Origin: Actinobacillus succinogenes 130Z
GTDB lineage: Bacteria; Pseudomonadota; Gammaproteobacteria; Enterobacterales; Pasteurellaceae
Reading direction: 5' to 3'
NCBI RefSeq assembly: GCF_000017245.1
Contig: NC_009655.1
Coordinates: 744,001 to 808,000, forward strand
Length of the DNA: 64,000 nucleotides
This document shows, in pieces, positions 1-7,452 of this stretch. The position numbers and the translations under genes are program-made. The first letter of the stretch is position 1; each line of letters starts with the position of its first letter. Below the pieces are notes generated by a model that worked only from the letters and a program-made list of their open reading frames with translations, had not been told where the DNA came from and did no database searches.

Positions 1-1
1 G

Positions 2-406
2 TTTTTTTGCGATTACGGCTTTCAAATCGAAACGGGCGAAAATTTTTTCGCAAATACCGGATGTACTATGCTGGATAGCGGCGGAATCCGTATCGGCGAT
101 AATGTAATGTTCGGTCCAAATGTGAGTTTATATACGGTGGAGCATCCTCTCGATGCACAACTTCGTCACGCAGGTTGGGAACACGGACGGAAAATTGTTA
201 TTGGGAATAATGTGTGGGTATGCGGCAGCGTCGTCATTCTGGGCGGAGTGACTATCGGCGATAACGCGGTAATCGGTGCCGGCTCGGTTGTAACCAAAGA
301 TATTCCGGCCAACAGTTTGGCGGTGGGAAATCCTTGTTGCGTACAGCGAGAAATCAGGGACGAGGATCGTCGGTTTTATCTGACAACGTACATAAAAAAC
401 GATTAA
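2..406 (+). CDS. Maltose/galactoside O-acetyltransferase family protein (5' end outside window)
   Basis: The frame is open from base 2, so this is the C-terminal ~134 residues of a longer protein; the ATG at 68 is internal. The sequence shows left-handed beta-helix hexapeptide repeats (IGDNVMFGPNV, IGNNVWVCGS, IGDNAVIGAGS) and the family ending AVGNPCCVQREI. The region before the internal ATG (CDYGFQIETGENFFAN) is typical of Maa/LacA/NodL sugar O-acetyltransferases, which move acetyl from acetyl-CoA to a sugar hydroxyl in the cytoplasm. The His of the motif YTVEHPLD is the usual catalytic base region. The substrate cannot be told from this fragment. An uptake word (414-422) follows 7 bp after the stop. 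Confidence 0.85.
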   Translation, partial: FFCDYGFQIETGENFFANTGCTMLDSGGIRIGDNVMFGPNVSLYTVEHPLDAQLRHAGWEHGRKIVIGNNVWVCGSVVILGGVTIGDNAVIGAGSVVTKDIPANSLAVGNPCCVQREIRDEDRRFYLTTYIKND

Positions 407-499
407 TTTTTTGACCGCACTTTTGCCGGGGAGTAGCCGTTATCCGCACATTTTTCATCGCAGGTGTACAAGCGGAAAACGGCGGCATGATTTGCAGCA

Positions 500-538
500 T
501 AAAAAAAAACCGCTCTTTTCCTTGCGGAATTGAGCGGT
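500..538 (-). terminator. Hairpin with U-tract, minus-strand orientation
   Basis: ACCGCTC and GAGCGGT form a 7-bp stem. Read on the minus strand the stem is followed by nine or more T. No minus-strand gene lies immediately to its right, so what it terminates is unclear. It may stop antisense transcription coming out of luxS, or act as a weak bidirectional terminator for the upstream acetyltransferase gene. Confidence 0.4.
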
Positions 539-647
539 GAATATAACCTAAGGAACCAATTTTTTTATTATTAATCACAACTGCAAGTTGCTTGTATTCT
601 AGGACAGATGGGTTTTTATTAAGTTCAAATTTTTTTAAGGAATTTTT

Positions 648-1154
648 ATGCCTTTATTAGATAGTTTTAAAGTTGATCACACTAAAATGCAGGCACCGGC
701 TGTCCGCATCGCCAAAACCATGACTACGCCGAAAGGGGATTTGATTACGGTTTTCGATTTACGTTTTTGCGTTCCTAATAAAGAAATCATGTCGCCGAAA
801 GGGATTCACACGCTTGAGCATCTGTTCGCCGGATTTATGCGTGCGCATTTGAATAGTGACGAAGTGGAAATTATCGATATTTCTCCGATGGGATGTCGTA
901 CCGGTTTTTATATGTCGCTTATCGGAGCGCCGAGCGAACGCCGGGTGGCGGACGCATGGCTGGCGGCAATGCATGATATTTTGAACGTGCAGGATCAAAG
1001 TAAAATTCCGGAATTGAATATTTATCAATGCGGGACTTATACCGAACACTCGCTTAGTGATGCCCATGCTACGGCGCAACATGTAATTACGCGCGGAATC
1101 GGGATCAATAAAAACGAAGAATTATTGTTAGACGAATCTTTACTGACCGAATAA
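648..1154 (+). CDS. luxS: S-ribosylhomocysteine lyase (autoinducer-2 synthase)
   Basis: LuxS cleaves S-ribosylhomocysteine to homocysteine and DPD, the AI-2 precursor, in the cytosolic activated-methyl cycle. At 168 residues it has the family length. The metal-binding HTLEH motif (about residues 54-58) and the later metal Cys in NIYQCGTYTEHS are intact. The catalytic Cys is in DISPMGCRTGFY. The start is the ATG 4 bases after an AAGGAA-type ribosome site and T-run. A short palindrome, CAACTGCAAGTTG, lies at 578-590 upstream; its role is unknown. purT starts 11 bp downstream, so co-transcription is possible although the functions are unrelated. Confidence 0.98.
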   Translation: MPLLDSFKVDHTKMQAPAVRIAKTMTTPKGDLITVFDLRFCVPNKEIMSPKGIHTLEHLFAGFMRAHLNSDEVEIIDISPMGCRTGFYMSLIGAPSERRVADAWLAAMHDILNVQDQSKIPELNIYQCGTYTEHSLSDAHATAQHVITRGIGINKNEELLLDESLLTE

Positions 1155-1165
1155 GGAGCGACAAA

Positions 1166-2347
1166 ATGGCGACAATAGGGACGGCGTTAACCGCTAAAGC
1201 GACGAAAGTCATGTTACTTGGTGCGGGAGAATTGGGCAAAGAAGTGGCGATCGAATTAATGCGTTTCGGTGTGGAAGTGATTGCCGTCGATCGTTATGAA
1301 CAGGCTCCGGCGCAACAAGTCGCTCACCGCGCTTATACGATTTCCATGCTGGACGGTTCGGCCTTGCGCGCCCTGGTGGAAAAAGAACGTCCCGATTATA
1401 TTGTCCCGGAAGTAGAAGCCATTGCTACGGATACCTTGGTTGAACTGGAACAGGAAGGTTTTACCGTAGTGCCGACGGCAAAAGCTACGATGCTGACTAT
1501 GAACCGTGAAGGCATTCGTCGTTTGGCGGCGGAAGAATTAGCTTTGCCGACTTCGCCGTATCAATTTGTGGATAATTTTACCGATTTTCAAAGCGCGGTC
1601 GAAAAAATCGGTGTTCCTTGCGTGGTAAAACCGATTATGTCGTCTTCCGGTCACGGACAGTCGGTGATTAAATCCTTAGCGGATGCGGAGCGCGCTTGGC
1701 ATTATGCGCAGGAAGGCGGTCGTGCCGGCGGCGGACGGGTCATTGTGGAAGGTTTTGTGAAATTCGATTATGAAATCACATTGTTGACCGTACGTCATAT
1801 CGGCGGGACTTCATTCTTAGCTCCTATAGGTCATCGTCAGGAAGACGGTGATTATCGGGAATCCTGGCAACCGCAGGCAATGTCTGAGGCAGCCTTAAAA
1901 AAAGCGCGGAACGTTGCGGAAAAAATTACCACGGCGCTGGGCGGACGCGGGATTTTCGGGGTAGAAATGTTCGTCTGCGGTGATGACGTCATTTTCAACG
2001 AAGTCTCGCCGCGACCGCACGATACAGGCATGGTGACGTTAATTTCGCAGGAATTATCGGAATTCGCTCTCCATGCCCGTGCGATTTTAGGACTACCGAT
2101 TCCGACGATTAATCTGATTAGCCCGGCGGCGTCTAAGGCCGTAGTGGTGGAAGGTCAATCCAATCAGGTACAATTCGGTAATCTGGACAAAGTATTGGCG
2201 GAAGCGAATACGGATTTGCGCATTTTCGGTAAAGGCGAAGTAAACGGCCATCGCCGCATGGCGGTAATTTTGAGTCGCGATATTTCTGTAGAAAAAGCGT
2301 TGGAAAAAGCATCACGGGCTTACGCTCGGTTACAGATTTCATTATAA
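1166..2347 (+). CDS. purT: Formate-dependent phosphoribosylglycinamide formyltransferase
   Basis: PurT makes formyl-GAR from GAR, formate and ATP, the folate-independent route for step three of purine synthesis. At 393 residues it has the family length, with the N-terminal nucleotide-binding loop LGAGELGKEVAIE, the ATP-grasp core (VVKPIMSSSGHGQS), and metal-site residues in FGVEMFV and NEVSPRPHDTG. It follows luxS by 11 bp with a good AAGGAG site. The folate-dependent enzyme PurN is also encoded in this window (46621-47259), so the cell keeps both routes. An uptake-word hairpin terminator follows. Confidence 0.97.
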   Translation: MATIGTALTAKATKVMLLGAGELGKEVAIELMRFGVEVIAVDRYEQAPAQQVAHRAYTISMLDGSALRALVEKERPDYIVPEVEAIATDTLVELEQEGFTVVPTAKATMLTMNREGIRRLAAEELALPTSPYQFVDNFTDFQSAVEKIGVPCVVKPIMSSSGHGQSVIKSLADAERAWHYAQEGGRAGGGRVIVEGFVKFDYEITLLTVRHIGGTSFLAPIGHRQEDGDYRESWQPQAMSEAALKKARNVAEKITTALGGRGIFGVEMFVCGDDVIFNEVSPRPHDTGMVTLISQELSEFALHARAILGLPIPTINLISPAASKAVVVEGQSNQVQFGNLDKVLAEANTDLRIFGKGEVNGHRRMAVILSRDISVEKALEKASRAYARLQISL

Positions 2348-2368
2348 CGGATTGGGAATTCAGCTAAC

Positions 2369-2402
2369 GAAAAGTGCGGTCAAATTTGACCGCACTTTTT
2401 AT
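2369..2402. terminator. USS-pair terminator between purT and pfkA
   Basis: AAAAGTGCGGTCAAA and TTTGACCGCACTTTT are opposed uptake words forming a near-perfect stem with A and T runs at both ends. It serves as a bidirectional terminator for the convergent genes purT (+) and pfkA (-). Confidence 0.85.
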
Positions 2403-2412
2403 CTATTCCGAA

Positions 2413-3378
2413 TTAGAATAATTTTTTGGATACTTCCAGGTAATCGGATTTAAACGGACGGCGCATACTGTCAATGGCTTCGATGATGTCGTGATGTACC
2501 AGTTTTTCCTGCTGGATACCCACGCAGCGTCCTTTGTGACCTTGCAGCAATAATTCTACTGCGTACACGCCCATGCGGGAGGCTAAAATACGGTCAAAAG
2601 CGCAAGGGGACCCGCCGCGTTGTACGTGGCCTAACACGGTTGCACGGGTTTCGTTGCCGACCCGAGCTTCAATATCTTTGGCTAATTTGTGTACGTCCGT
2701 GACTAATTCGGTAATGGCGATAATCGCATGACGTTTACCGTTGGCAAGACTGAGTTCGATTTGTTGGATTAATTCTTCCTGATTGAATCCGACTTCCGGT
2801 GCGACGATATATTCGCAGCCGCCGGCGATTGCCGCACAAATGGTTAAATCGCTGCAGTGTCGCCCCATGATTTCCACAATGGAAATACGATGGTGAGAAC
2901 CGCTGGTATCGCGCAAGCGGTCGATGGCGTCAACGGCGGTTTCCAATGCGGTTTGATAACCGATGGTGTAGTCGGTGCCCGGAATATCGTTATCTATCGT
3001 ACCCGGCAAGCCGATACAAGGGAAACCGTGTTCTTCCGTTAATAATTTTGCACCGGTATAAGAACCGTCACCGCCGATAACCACTAAAGCGTCAATGCCG
3101 TGCGAGTGTAAAATTTCGGCGCATTTCGACCGCACTTCCGGTTGTTTGAATTCAGGGAATCGGGCGGAACCTAAAAACGTTCCGCCGCGGTTAATGACAT
3201 CGGACACGCTATAGCGCGAAAGTTTTTGAATACGGTTCTCAAAAAGTCCTTGGTAACCGTCGAAAACACCGTATACTTCTAATCCTTCGGATAATCCCGC
3301 ACGTACCACGGCACGAATTGCGGCATTCATTCCCGGTGCGTCACCACCACTTGTTAAGACTGCAATTTTTTTGATCAT
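2413..3378 (-). CDS. pfkA: ATP-dependent 6-phosphofructokinase
   Basis: Phosphorylates fructose 6-phosphate to fructose 1,6-bisphosphate, the committed step of glycolysis. The 321-residue length is that of the bacterial tetrameric enzyme. Visible motifs are the ATP loop LTSGGDAPGMNAAIR, GGDGSYTGA, the catalytic GTIDNDIPGTD (Asp of the PGTIDND motif), the substrate motif EIMGRHCSDL and HVQRGGSPCAFDR. It is transcribed alone toward the shared terminator with purT. Upstream lie 165 bp and then the end of comE on the same strand. An uptake word (3129-3137) falls inside the gene. Confidence 0.98.
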   Translation of the reverse strand: MIKKIAVLTSGGDAPGMNAAIRAVVRAGLSEGLEVYGVFDGYQGLFENRIQKLSRYSVSDVINRGGTFLGSARFPEFKQPEVRSKCAEILHSHGIDALVVIGGDGSYTGAKLLTEEHGFPCIGLPGTIDNDIPGTDYTIGYQTALETAVDAIDRLRDTSGSHHRISIVEIMGRHCSDLTICAAIAGGCEYIVAPEVGFNQEELIQQIELSLANGKRHAIIAITELVTDVHKLAKDIEARVGNETRATVLGHVQRGGSPCAFDRILASRMGVYAVELLLQGHKGRCVGIQQEKLVHHDIIEAIDSMRRPFKSDYLEVSKKLF

Positions 3379-3543
3379 GGAATTTACCTTTTAATTTTAA
3401 AAATATCGGAATTGAGAAACGCCGTAAGATTACACCAAGAACGCATAGGGCTCTACTAATTTTTTGGTAAATCCGTCAAAATTTGATCTAATTAAATATT
3501 TTTCGGGCAATTATTGCAACATAGTTAAATGAAGTAAAAACCG

Positions 3544-4992
3544 TCATTTTCCGACCGCACTTTTGGCAATGTTTTTTCTTAGTTGCGAATCCGCTGGTAT
3601 TTTGTCGCGGACGGGTAACAATTTTCGGTTTTGCAAGCCGTCTTTATGCCTTAATTGTTCTAAGGTTTCGCCGTTTTTCAAAATACGCGGTGTGACGAAA
3701 ATAACCAATTCCCGTTTCTGGCGGCGTTCGCTGTGATTGCCGAATAAATGTTTAATGACGGGAATATCGCCGAGAACGGGTACTTTATTACTGCCTTTGG
3801 TTACGGTGTCGTGAAATACGCCGCCAAGTACAATGGTCTCGCCGTCTTTAGCGAAGACTTGAGTTTTAATTTCCTGTTTATCAATGGAGACTACTTCGCT
3901 GTTTTCTCCGTATGAAACGCGGTTTCCGGGAGAATTTTGGCTGACGGTTAAATCCATTAAAATTGCGTTGTTTTGTGAAATATGCGGCGTGACTTCCAGC
4001 CCTAATACCGCTTCACGGAATTCTACCGATTGTGTGTCGTTTTTGCCGTTGGTGACTACATAAGGAATCTCCGTTCCTTGTTTGATACTGGCCGCTTTTT
4101 TGTTGGTGGTGAGCAAGCGCGGACTGGCAATGATTTCCACATTTTTTTCCTGTTCCAGGGCGGTTAATTCAAGATCTAACAGACGGCCGTTGATTTTAGC
4201 CACTTGTAATGCGACGGAACCGGCCGGCATTGTCGCGGTAGCAAAATTAACATTGAGATTATTCGAGATGTCGGTGAATCCGTTGGCCGCCAAACTGCCG
4301 CTGACTTTATGTGCGCCAGCCGTCGGTTCGAACATGCCCCAGCGTACCCCGAGTTCTTTCAGGCTTTCATCATTCATAGTGACGATGCGCGCTTCAATGG
4401 CGATTTGCTCGATAGGTTTGTCTAATTCGGCGATAAGTTTTTTAATATTACGAATGGACTGTCTGTTGTCCTGAATGATCAGTCGGTTACTGCGATCATC
4501 AAACGTCAGCCGTCCCGTGTCGCTGACTAGCGCACCGTTGCCGGCCGTGAGCGATTTCATTATTTCCGACGCTTTGGCATAATGCAGCTTCACGGTGGCG
4601 GTTTCCGGTTTAGGTTCTGCCGGCGCCACGGGAATATCGGCAACTTCCGCTATATTGAAGGCCTCGTCCGGCACAGAAGATGAATTTTTGCGGTTGATAT
4701 AGTAAATGCCGTTTTCCTGCCAAAAATCCAATCGTTTGATTTTCGCTACCGAACGCAATAACTGATCTAAATCCGTATTATCCAATTTCAGCGATAGCGT
4801 ACCTTCCAATTCGTCATCAATGATTAAATTGGTATCCAGTTCCAGTGCCAGTTGTTGTAACGTCGCCACTAAAGGGGCTTGCTGCAAACGGATGGAAAAT
4901 ACGTGGTTGTCCGCGGATTGAGCCTGAGTCGAAACCAAAAAAAGGATTAAAAACAGACCGCACTTTGTCGTAAAATTGTTCAAGTGTTTCAT
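3544..4992 (-). CDS. comE: Competence secretin ComE (HofQ/PilQ family)
   Basis: Outer-membrane secretin that forms the pore for the type IV pilus and for incoming DNA. The 482-residue protein has a signal peptide ending VSTQAQSA, an N-terminal secretin/TonB short domain (residues ~40-110), an NolW-like domain (KLHYAKASEIMKSL) and the C-terminal secretin core with VPVLGDIPVIKHLF and ELVIFVTPRIL. It is the last gene of comABCDE. In H. influenzae comF follows comE directly; here pfkA follows instead. An uptake word at 4957-4965 encodes part of the signal peptide, and another forms the last codons (SAV). Confidence 0.95.
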   Translation of the reverse strand: MKHLNNFTTKCGLFLILFLVSTQAQSADNHVFSIRLQQAPLVATLQQLALELDTNLIIDDELEGTLSLKLDNTDLDQLLRSVAKIKRLDFWQENGIYYINRKNSSSVPDEAFNIAEVADIPVAPAEPKPETATVKLHYAKASEIMKSLTAGNGALVSDTGRLTFDDRSNRLIIQDNRQSIRNIKKLIAELDKPIEQIAIEARIVTMNDESLKELGVRWGMFEPTAGAHKVSGSLAANGFTDISNNLNVNFATATMPAGSVALQVAKINGRLLDLELTALEQEKNVEIIASPRLLTTNKKAASIKQGTEIPYVVTNGKNDTQSVEFREAVLGLEVTPHISQNNAILMDLTVSQNSPGNRVSYGENSEVVSIDKQEIKTQVFAKDGETIVLGGVFHDTVTKGSNKVPVLGDIPVIKHLFGNHSERRQKRELVIFVTPRILKNGETLEQLRHKDGLQNRKLLPVRDKIPADSQLRKNIAKSAVGK

Positions 4993-5001
4993 GTTTCGCT
5001 C

Positions 5002-5382
5002 CTAAAATTTCAAAGTTAGTCGTTCGGGGTTATCGCAATCGAGCCTCCATCGGTTTAATTGAACGACGGTTTTGGTAATTTGCTGAATTTGCAGATGTTC
5101 CTGCGCGATAAAATCCCCTTGTTTCGCCGTTACAATTTGCTTTTCGTCAATTTGAAATAACGCTTTTGGCCGCTCCTTTTCCAATAATACGCCCACCAGT
5201 TTAAGCCGTTTAAAATTTATGTGTTCGGCAAGGGCGGAATTATGGGAATGGCAGCGTTGAGCCGACGGAATAGCAATCGCTTGCTCGGGAGGCGCGTCGC
5301 CTCGGCGGTTTTTATCGAAGGGATCCGCAGCGTAAACCGTCGTGACGGCACAGATAAAAAAGATAAAACTTAAAGCACGCAT
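5002..5382 (-). CDS. comD: Competence protein ComD
   Basis: A small exported protein of 126 residues with a signal peptide (IFFICAVTTVYA) and a compact C-terminal domain. By position and length it corresponds to ComD of the Haemophilus comA-F operon, the counterpart of PilP/HofP, the periplasmic pilus-assembly factor that contacts the secretin. The segment LVGVLLEKERPKALFQIDE resembles the PilP-type beta fold. It starts 2 bp after the comC stop and ends 9 bp before comE, so it is translated from the same message. Assignment rests mainly on context. Confidence 0.85.
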   Translation of the reverse strand: MRALSFIFFICAVTTVYAADPFDKNRRGDAPPEQAIAIPSAQRCHSHNSALAEHINFKRLKLVGVLLEKERPKALFQIDEKQIVTAKQGDFIAQEHLQIQQITKTVVQLNRWRLDCDNPERLTLKF

Positions 5383-5384
5383 AA

Positions 5385-5978
5385 TTACTCCTGGCTGAGG
5401 TGAAGTCGGAAAGACAGACTGCTTTCGATGGAGGAACCTCCGCCCGTTTCACGGCGGTGGTTTTCATCGTTTTCCTCAATTTTTTGGATATGCCAGCTGA
5501 GTAATGCTAATTCGGGAATCTGCTGTAAAAGTGCGGTCAGAAATTGCTGTATTTCGGCGAAATGTCCTTGGACTTTTAAATCCAAACCGGGAGCGTTCTG
5601 TACTTGCCATTGAGAATGAATAATAGATAAACCGACGGCAAACGATTGAATTTTCTGGTGGAATGTCGCCAGTTTTGCCGTCACCGCTTTATTGAGATGT
5701 CGTTGATTTTTTTGCTGTAGAGCCGCCAGCAGACGAGATTGGTGAGTAAATTGTTCCTGTTTTTGTTGCAATTCGATGAAATTTTCCGTTAAAGAACGAC
5801 AGTTTTTCCAATATTGATAAGCAGGAAAACTTGACAGAAAAGTGAACAGTAACAACAAACCGGCATATTGTTGCGCGGGAGTGCATAAAATCCATTTCCC
5901 CCAGGAATTATAAGGTTGGGCAAAATATCGCCATTGACTGATACGGGCGTTGATATGCGGGAGGTAGCGATTGATCAT
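5385..5978 (-). CDS. comC: Competence protein ComC (PilO/HofO-like)
   Basis: A 197-residue inner-membrane protein with a short cytoplasmic N-terminus, one membrane segment (about 35-55, YAGLLLLFTFLSSFPAYQYW) and a periplasmic coiled-coil (LQQKQEQFTHQSRLLAALQQ) followed by a small alpha/beta domain. This is the architecture of PilO/HofO, which with PilN and PilP forms the inner-membrane alignment complex of type IV pili. The ATG overlaps the comB stop (ATGA). Position 3 of the com operon supports ComC. An uptake word lies at 5529-5537. Confidence 0.85.
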   Translation of the reverse strand: MINRYLPHINARISQWRYFAQPYNSWGKWILCTPAQQYAGLLLLFTFLSSFPAYQYWKNCRSLTENFIELQQKQEQFTHQSRLLAALQQKNQRHLNKAVTAKLATFHQKIQSFAVGLSIIHSQWQVQNAPGLDLKVQGHFAEIQQFLTALLQQIPELALLSWHIQKIEENDENHRRETGGGSSIESSLSFRLHLSQE

Positions 5979-6481
5979 GGTGCGTTTTCTCCGAAAAGAT
6001 GAAATTCAAAGTGCAATTCGTTTTGTTGCGGTCGAAATTGGTGCAATTTACTGTCCAGCGTCGGTAAATTATTAAGAAATTGCTGAATTTGCTCGAATTC
6101 CTGCTGATTTTTGGTCTCTCCTTTTAATGTAATGCGTTGTGCGTCAAGCGTGAAATCCGATAATTCTCCCTGAATAAATGGCAGTTGTTGTAATACATCC
6201 ATAGTTTGTTGAATCCGTTCCCGGGTAACGGGACGATTGTTTTCCTGTTTCATGAGATGTTGCTGTTGCCGTCGCACTTGCGCAATCAGCGGCGGTAATT
6301 TCCGATTAATTTGTTCGAGTTCGTTTTGGCTGTGATTTAAGGCGCTTTCCGCGTGAATATTAAGCCTCCATAATACAATGTCCGCCGCAAAGAATATGCT
6401 CAAAGCCAGCATCAGTCGTTTGAAGGCTTGTCTGCTTCGTTGTCGGTGGGCGGTTAATCGCCAGGGCAGTAAATTCACCAT
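5975..6481 (-). CDS. comB: Competence protein ComB (PilN/HofN-like)
   Basis: The start chosen is the ATG at 6481 (MVNLLPWRLTAHRQRSR), 5 bases after the comA stop; the open frame extends upstream into comA but MxNLLPWR is the hallmark PilN start. The 168-residue protein has a positively charged N-terminus, one membrane helix (LMLALSIFFAADIVLW) and a periplasmic coiled coil. PilN binds PilM through the N-terminal motif and PilO through the coiled coil in the pilus inner-membrane complex. Confidence 0.9.
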   Translation of the reverse strand: MVNLLPWRLTAHRQRSRQAFKRLMLALSIFFAADIVLWRLNIHAESALNHSQNELEQINRKLPPLIAQVRRQQQHLMKQENNRPVTRERIQQTMDVLQQLPFIQGELSDFTLDAQRITLKGETKNQQEFEQIQQFLNNLPTLDSKLHQFRPQQNELHFEFHLFGENAP

Positions 6482-6486
6482 AGGCT

Positions 6487-7323
6487 TTAACCGTTTGGGG
6501 TGGCATGTTGATGTAAATCCGTACGCCAAAGCGCATTACCCAGTGCAATAAAAGGCAGTTCCGCCGAAAGGTAAACGGCGGACGTCAAAATTTGATGATT
6601 TTTGACCGCACTTTCAGCGGAATTGTCTTCCCGATGCCGTTCAATATCCGTTCGGTGATAAATACAGATTTGTTCAATGTCGGTTTGGTAACGTTCTTTA
6701 AAACGTTGGAACAACAACGCGGAAGACATGCATTGTTGTTGCAGGACATAAAATTCCTGCACGGTTTCCTGTAATGCAAGACAAAAATGCTCATCATGAT
6801 AAAGATACAGGGTGTTGTTCGGCAGTTCCGGCTTCAGGTAACGAAATGCCCGAAAAACGGCGTGTGCCGTGTTGTCCAGTACGGAAACGGACAGCGGCGC
6901 ATATTGTTCAAGCCAGCTTTTTGCGGTTTCCTGTATAACCACGGAAATTTCCAGTTTCATTCCTTGTTTCAGCATTTCCGAGCGGTAATCGAACCAGAGC
7001 TGTTCCAGAGGTAACGGCAATTCTTTTTCGATGGTTGCCGTAACCTGCTGTTCACATTCCTGAGTATTTAAAACCTGCGGCAGAATCAGGGTTTTGCACC
7101 AAATATGGTTAGGCAATAAGCTGACGACATAATTAAATCGCAACGGACGCTTTTTGGTCGTCAGATGTTCGATGAACCAAGCGGTTAAAAATTCTTCCGT
7201 ACGGATAAAGTTCGGTCGGTTTTGTTCCTGATTCGGTAAAAACCAAACCGCTTCCCAAATATCGCCCTGTTTCCACACGCCGATTTGAATCGTTGCCTGA
7301 TATTTTTGTTTTTTCCCCAACAT
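6487..7323 (-). CDS. comA: Competence protein ComA (PilM/HofM-like)
   Basis: First gene of the competence operon and counterpart of PilM/HofM, the cytoplasmic actin-fold ATPase-like protein of type IV pilus assembly. The start is the ATG at 7323 (MLGKKQKYQATIQIGVW) with AAGGGA seven bases upstream; the frame opens further only at a TTG at 7338. The N-terminal IQIGVWKQGD is where PilM proteins carry the phosphate-1 motif; it is degenerate, as in HofM/ComA. At 278 residues the length fits. In H. influenzae this operon is controlled by Sxy and CRP at a CRP-S site; I could not identify a convincing one here. Confidence 0.9.
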   Translation of the reverse strand: MLGKKQKYQATIQIGVWKQGDIWEAVWFLPNQEQNRPNFIRTEEFLTAWFIEHLTTKKRPLRFNYVVSLLPNHIWCKTLILPQVLNTQECEQQVTATIEKELPLPLEQLWFDYRSEMLKQGMKLEISVVIQETAKSWLEQYAPLSVSVLDNTAHAVFRAFRYLKPELPNNTLYLYHDEHFCLALQETVQEFYVLQQQCMSSALLFQRFKERYQTDIEQICIYHRTDIERHREDNSAESAVKNHQILTSAVYLSAELPFIALGNALWRTDLHQHATPNG

Positions 7324-7452
7324 GAAATTTCCCTTCAAAATGAATTTTCTTTCGCTTAACGGCTCTAAAATCTATATACTTACGCCCAAATCGGATTGAG
7401 GCAGTATTCCGTAAATTAAAATCCAACGCATTACTCAAGAGTGAATTCTGGA
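7324..7452. promoter_or_regulatory. Divergent promoter region comA / mrcA
   Basis: About 129 bp separate the divergent comA and mrcA starts, so both promoters must lie here. The A/T-rich block TCTATATACTTA (about 7371-7382) could hold a -10 for either strand. CRP-S-like half sites are weak and are listed under rejected observations. Confidence 0.45.

Noticed and set aside
7324..7452. Possible Sxy-dependent CRP-S site for comA (TGCGT-N6-TTAAT and AGCGA-N6-ATTCA on the minus strand)
   Set aside because: Each matches only one half of the CRP-S core and lacks the second half, so I do not call it although a site is expected here.
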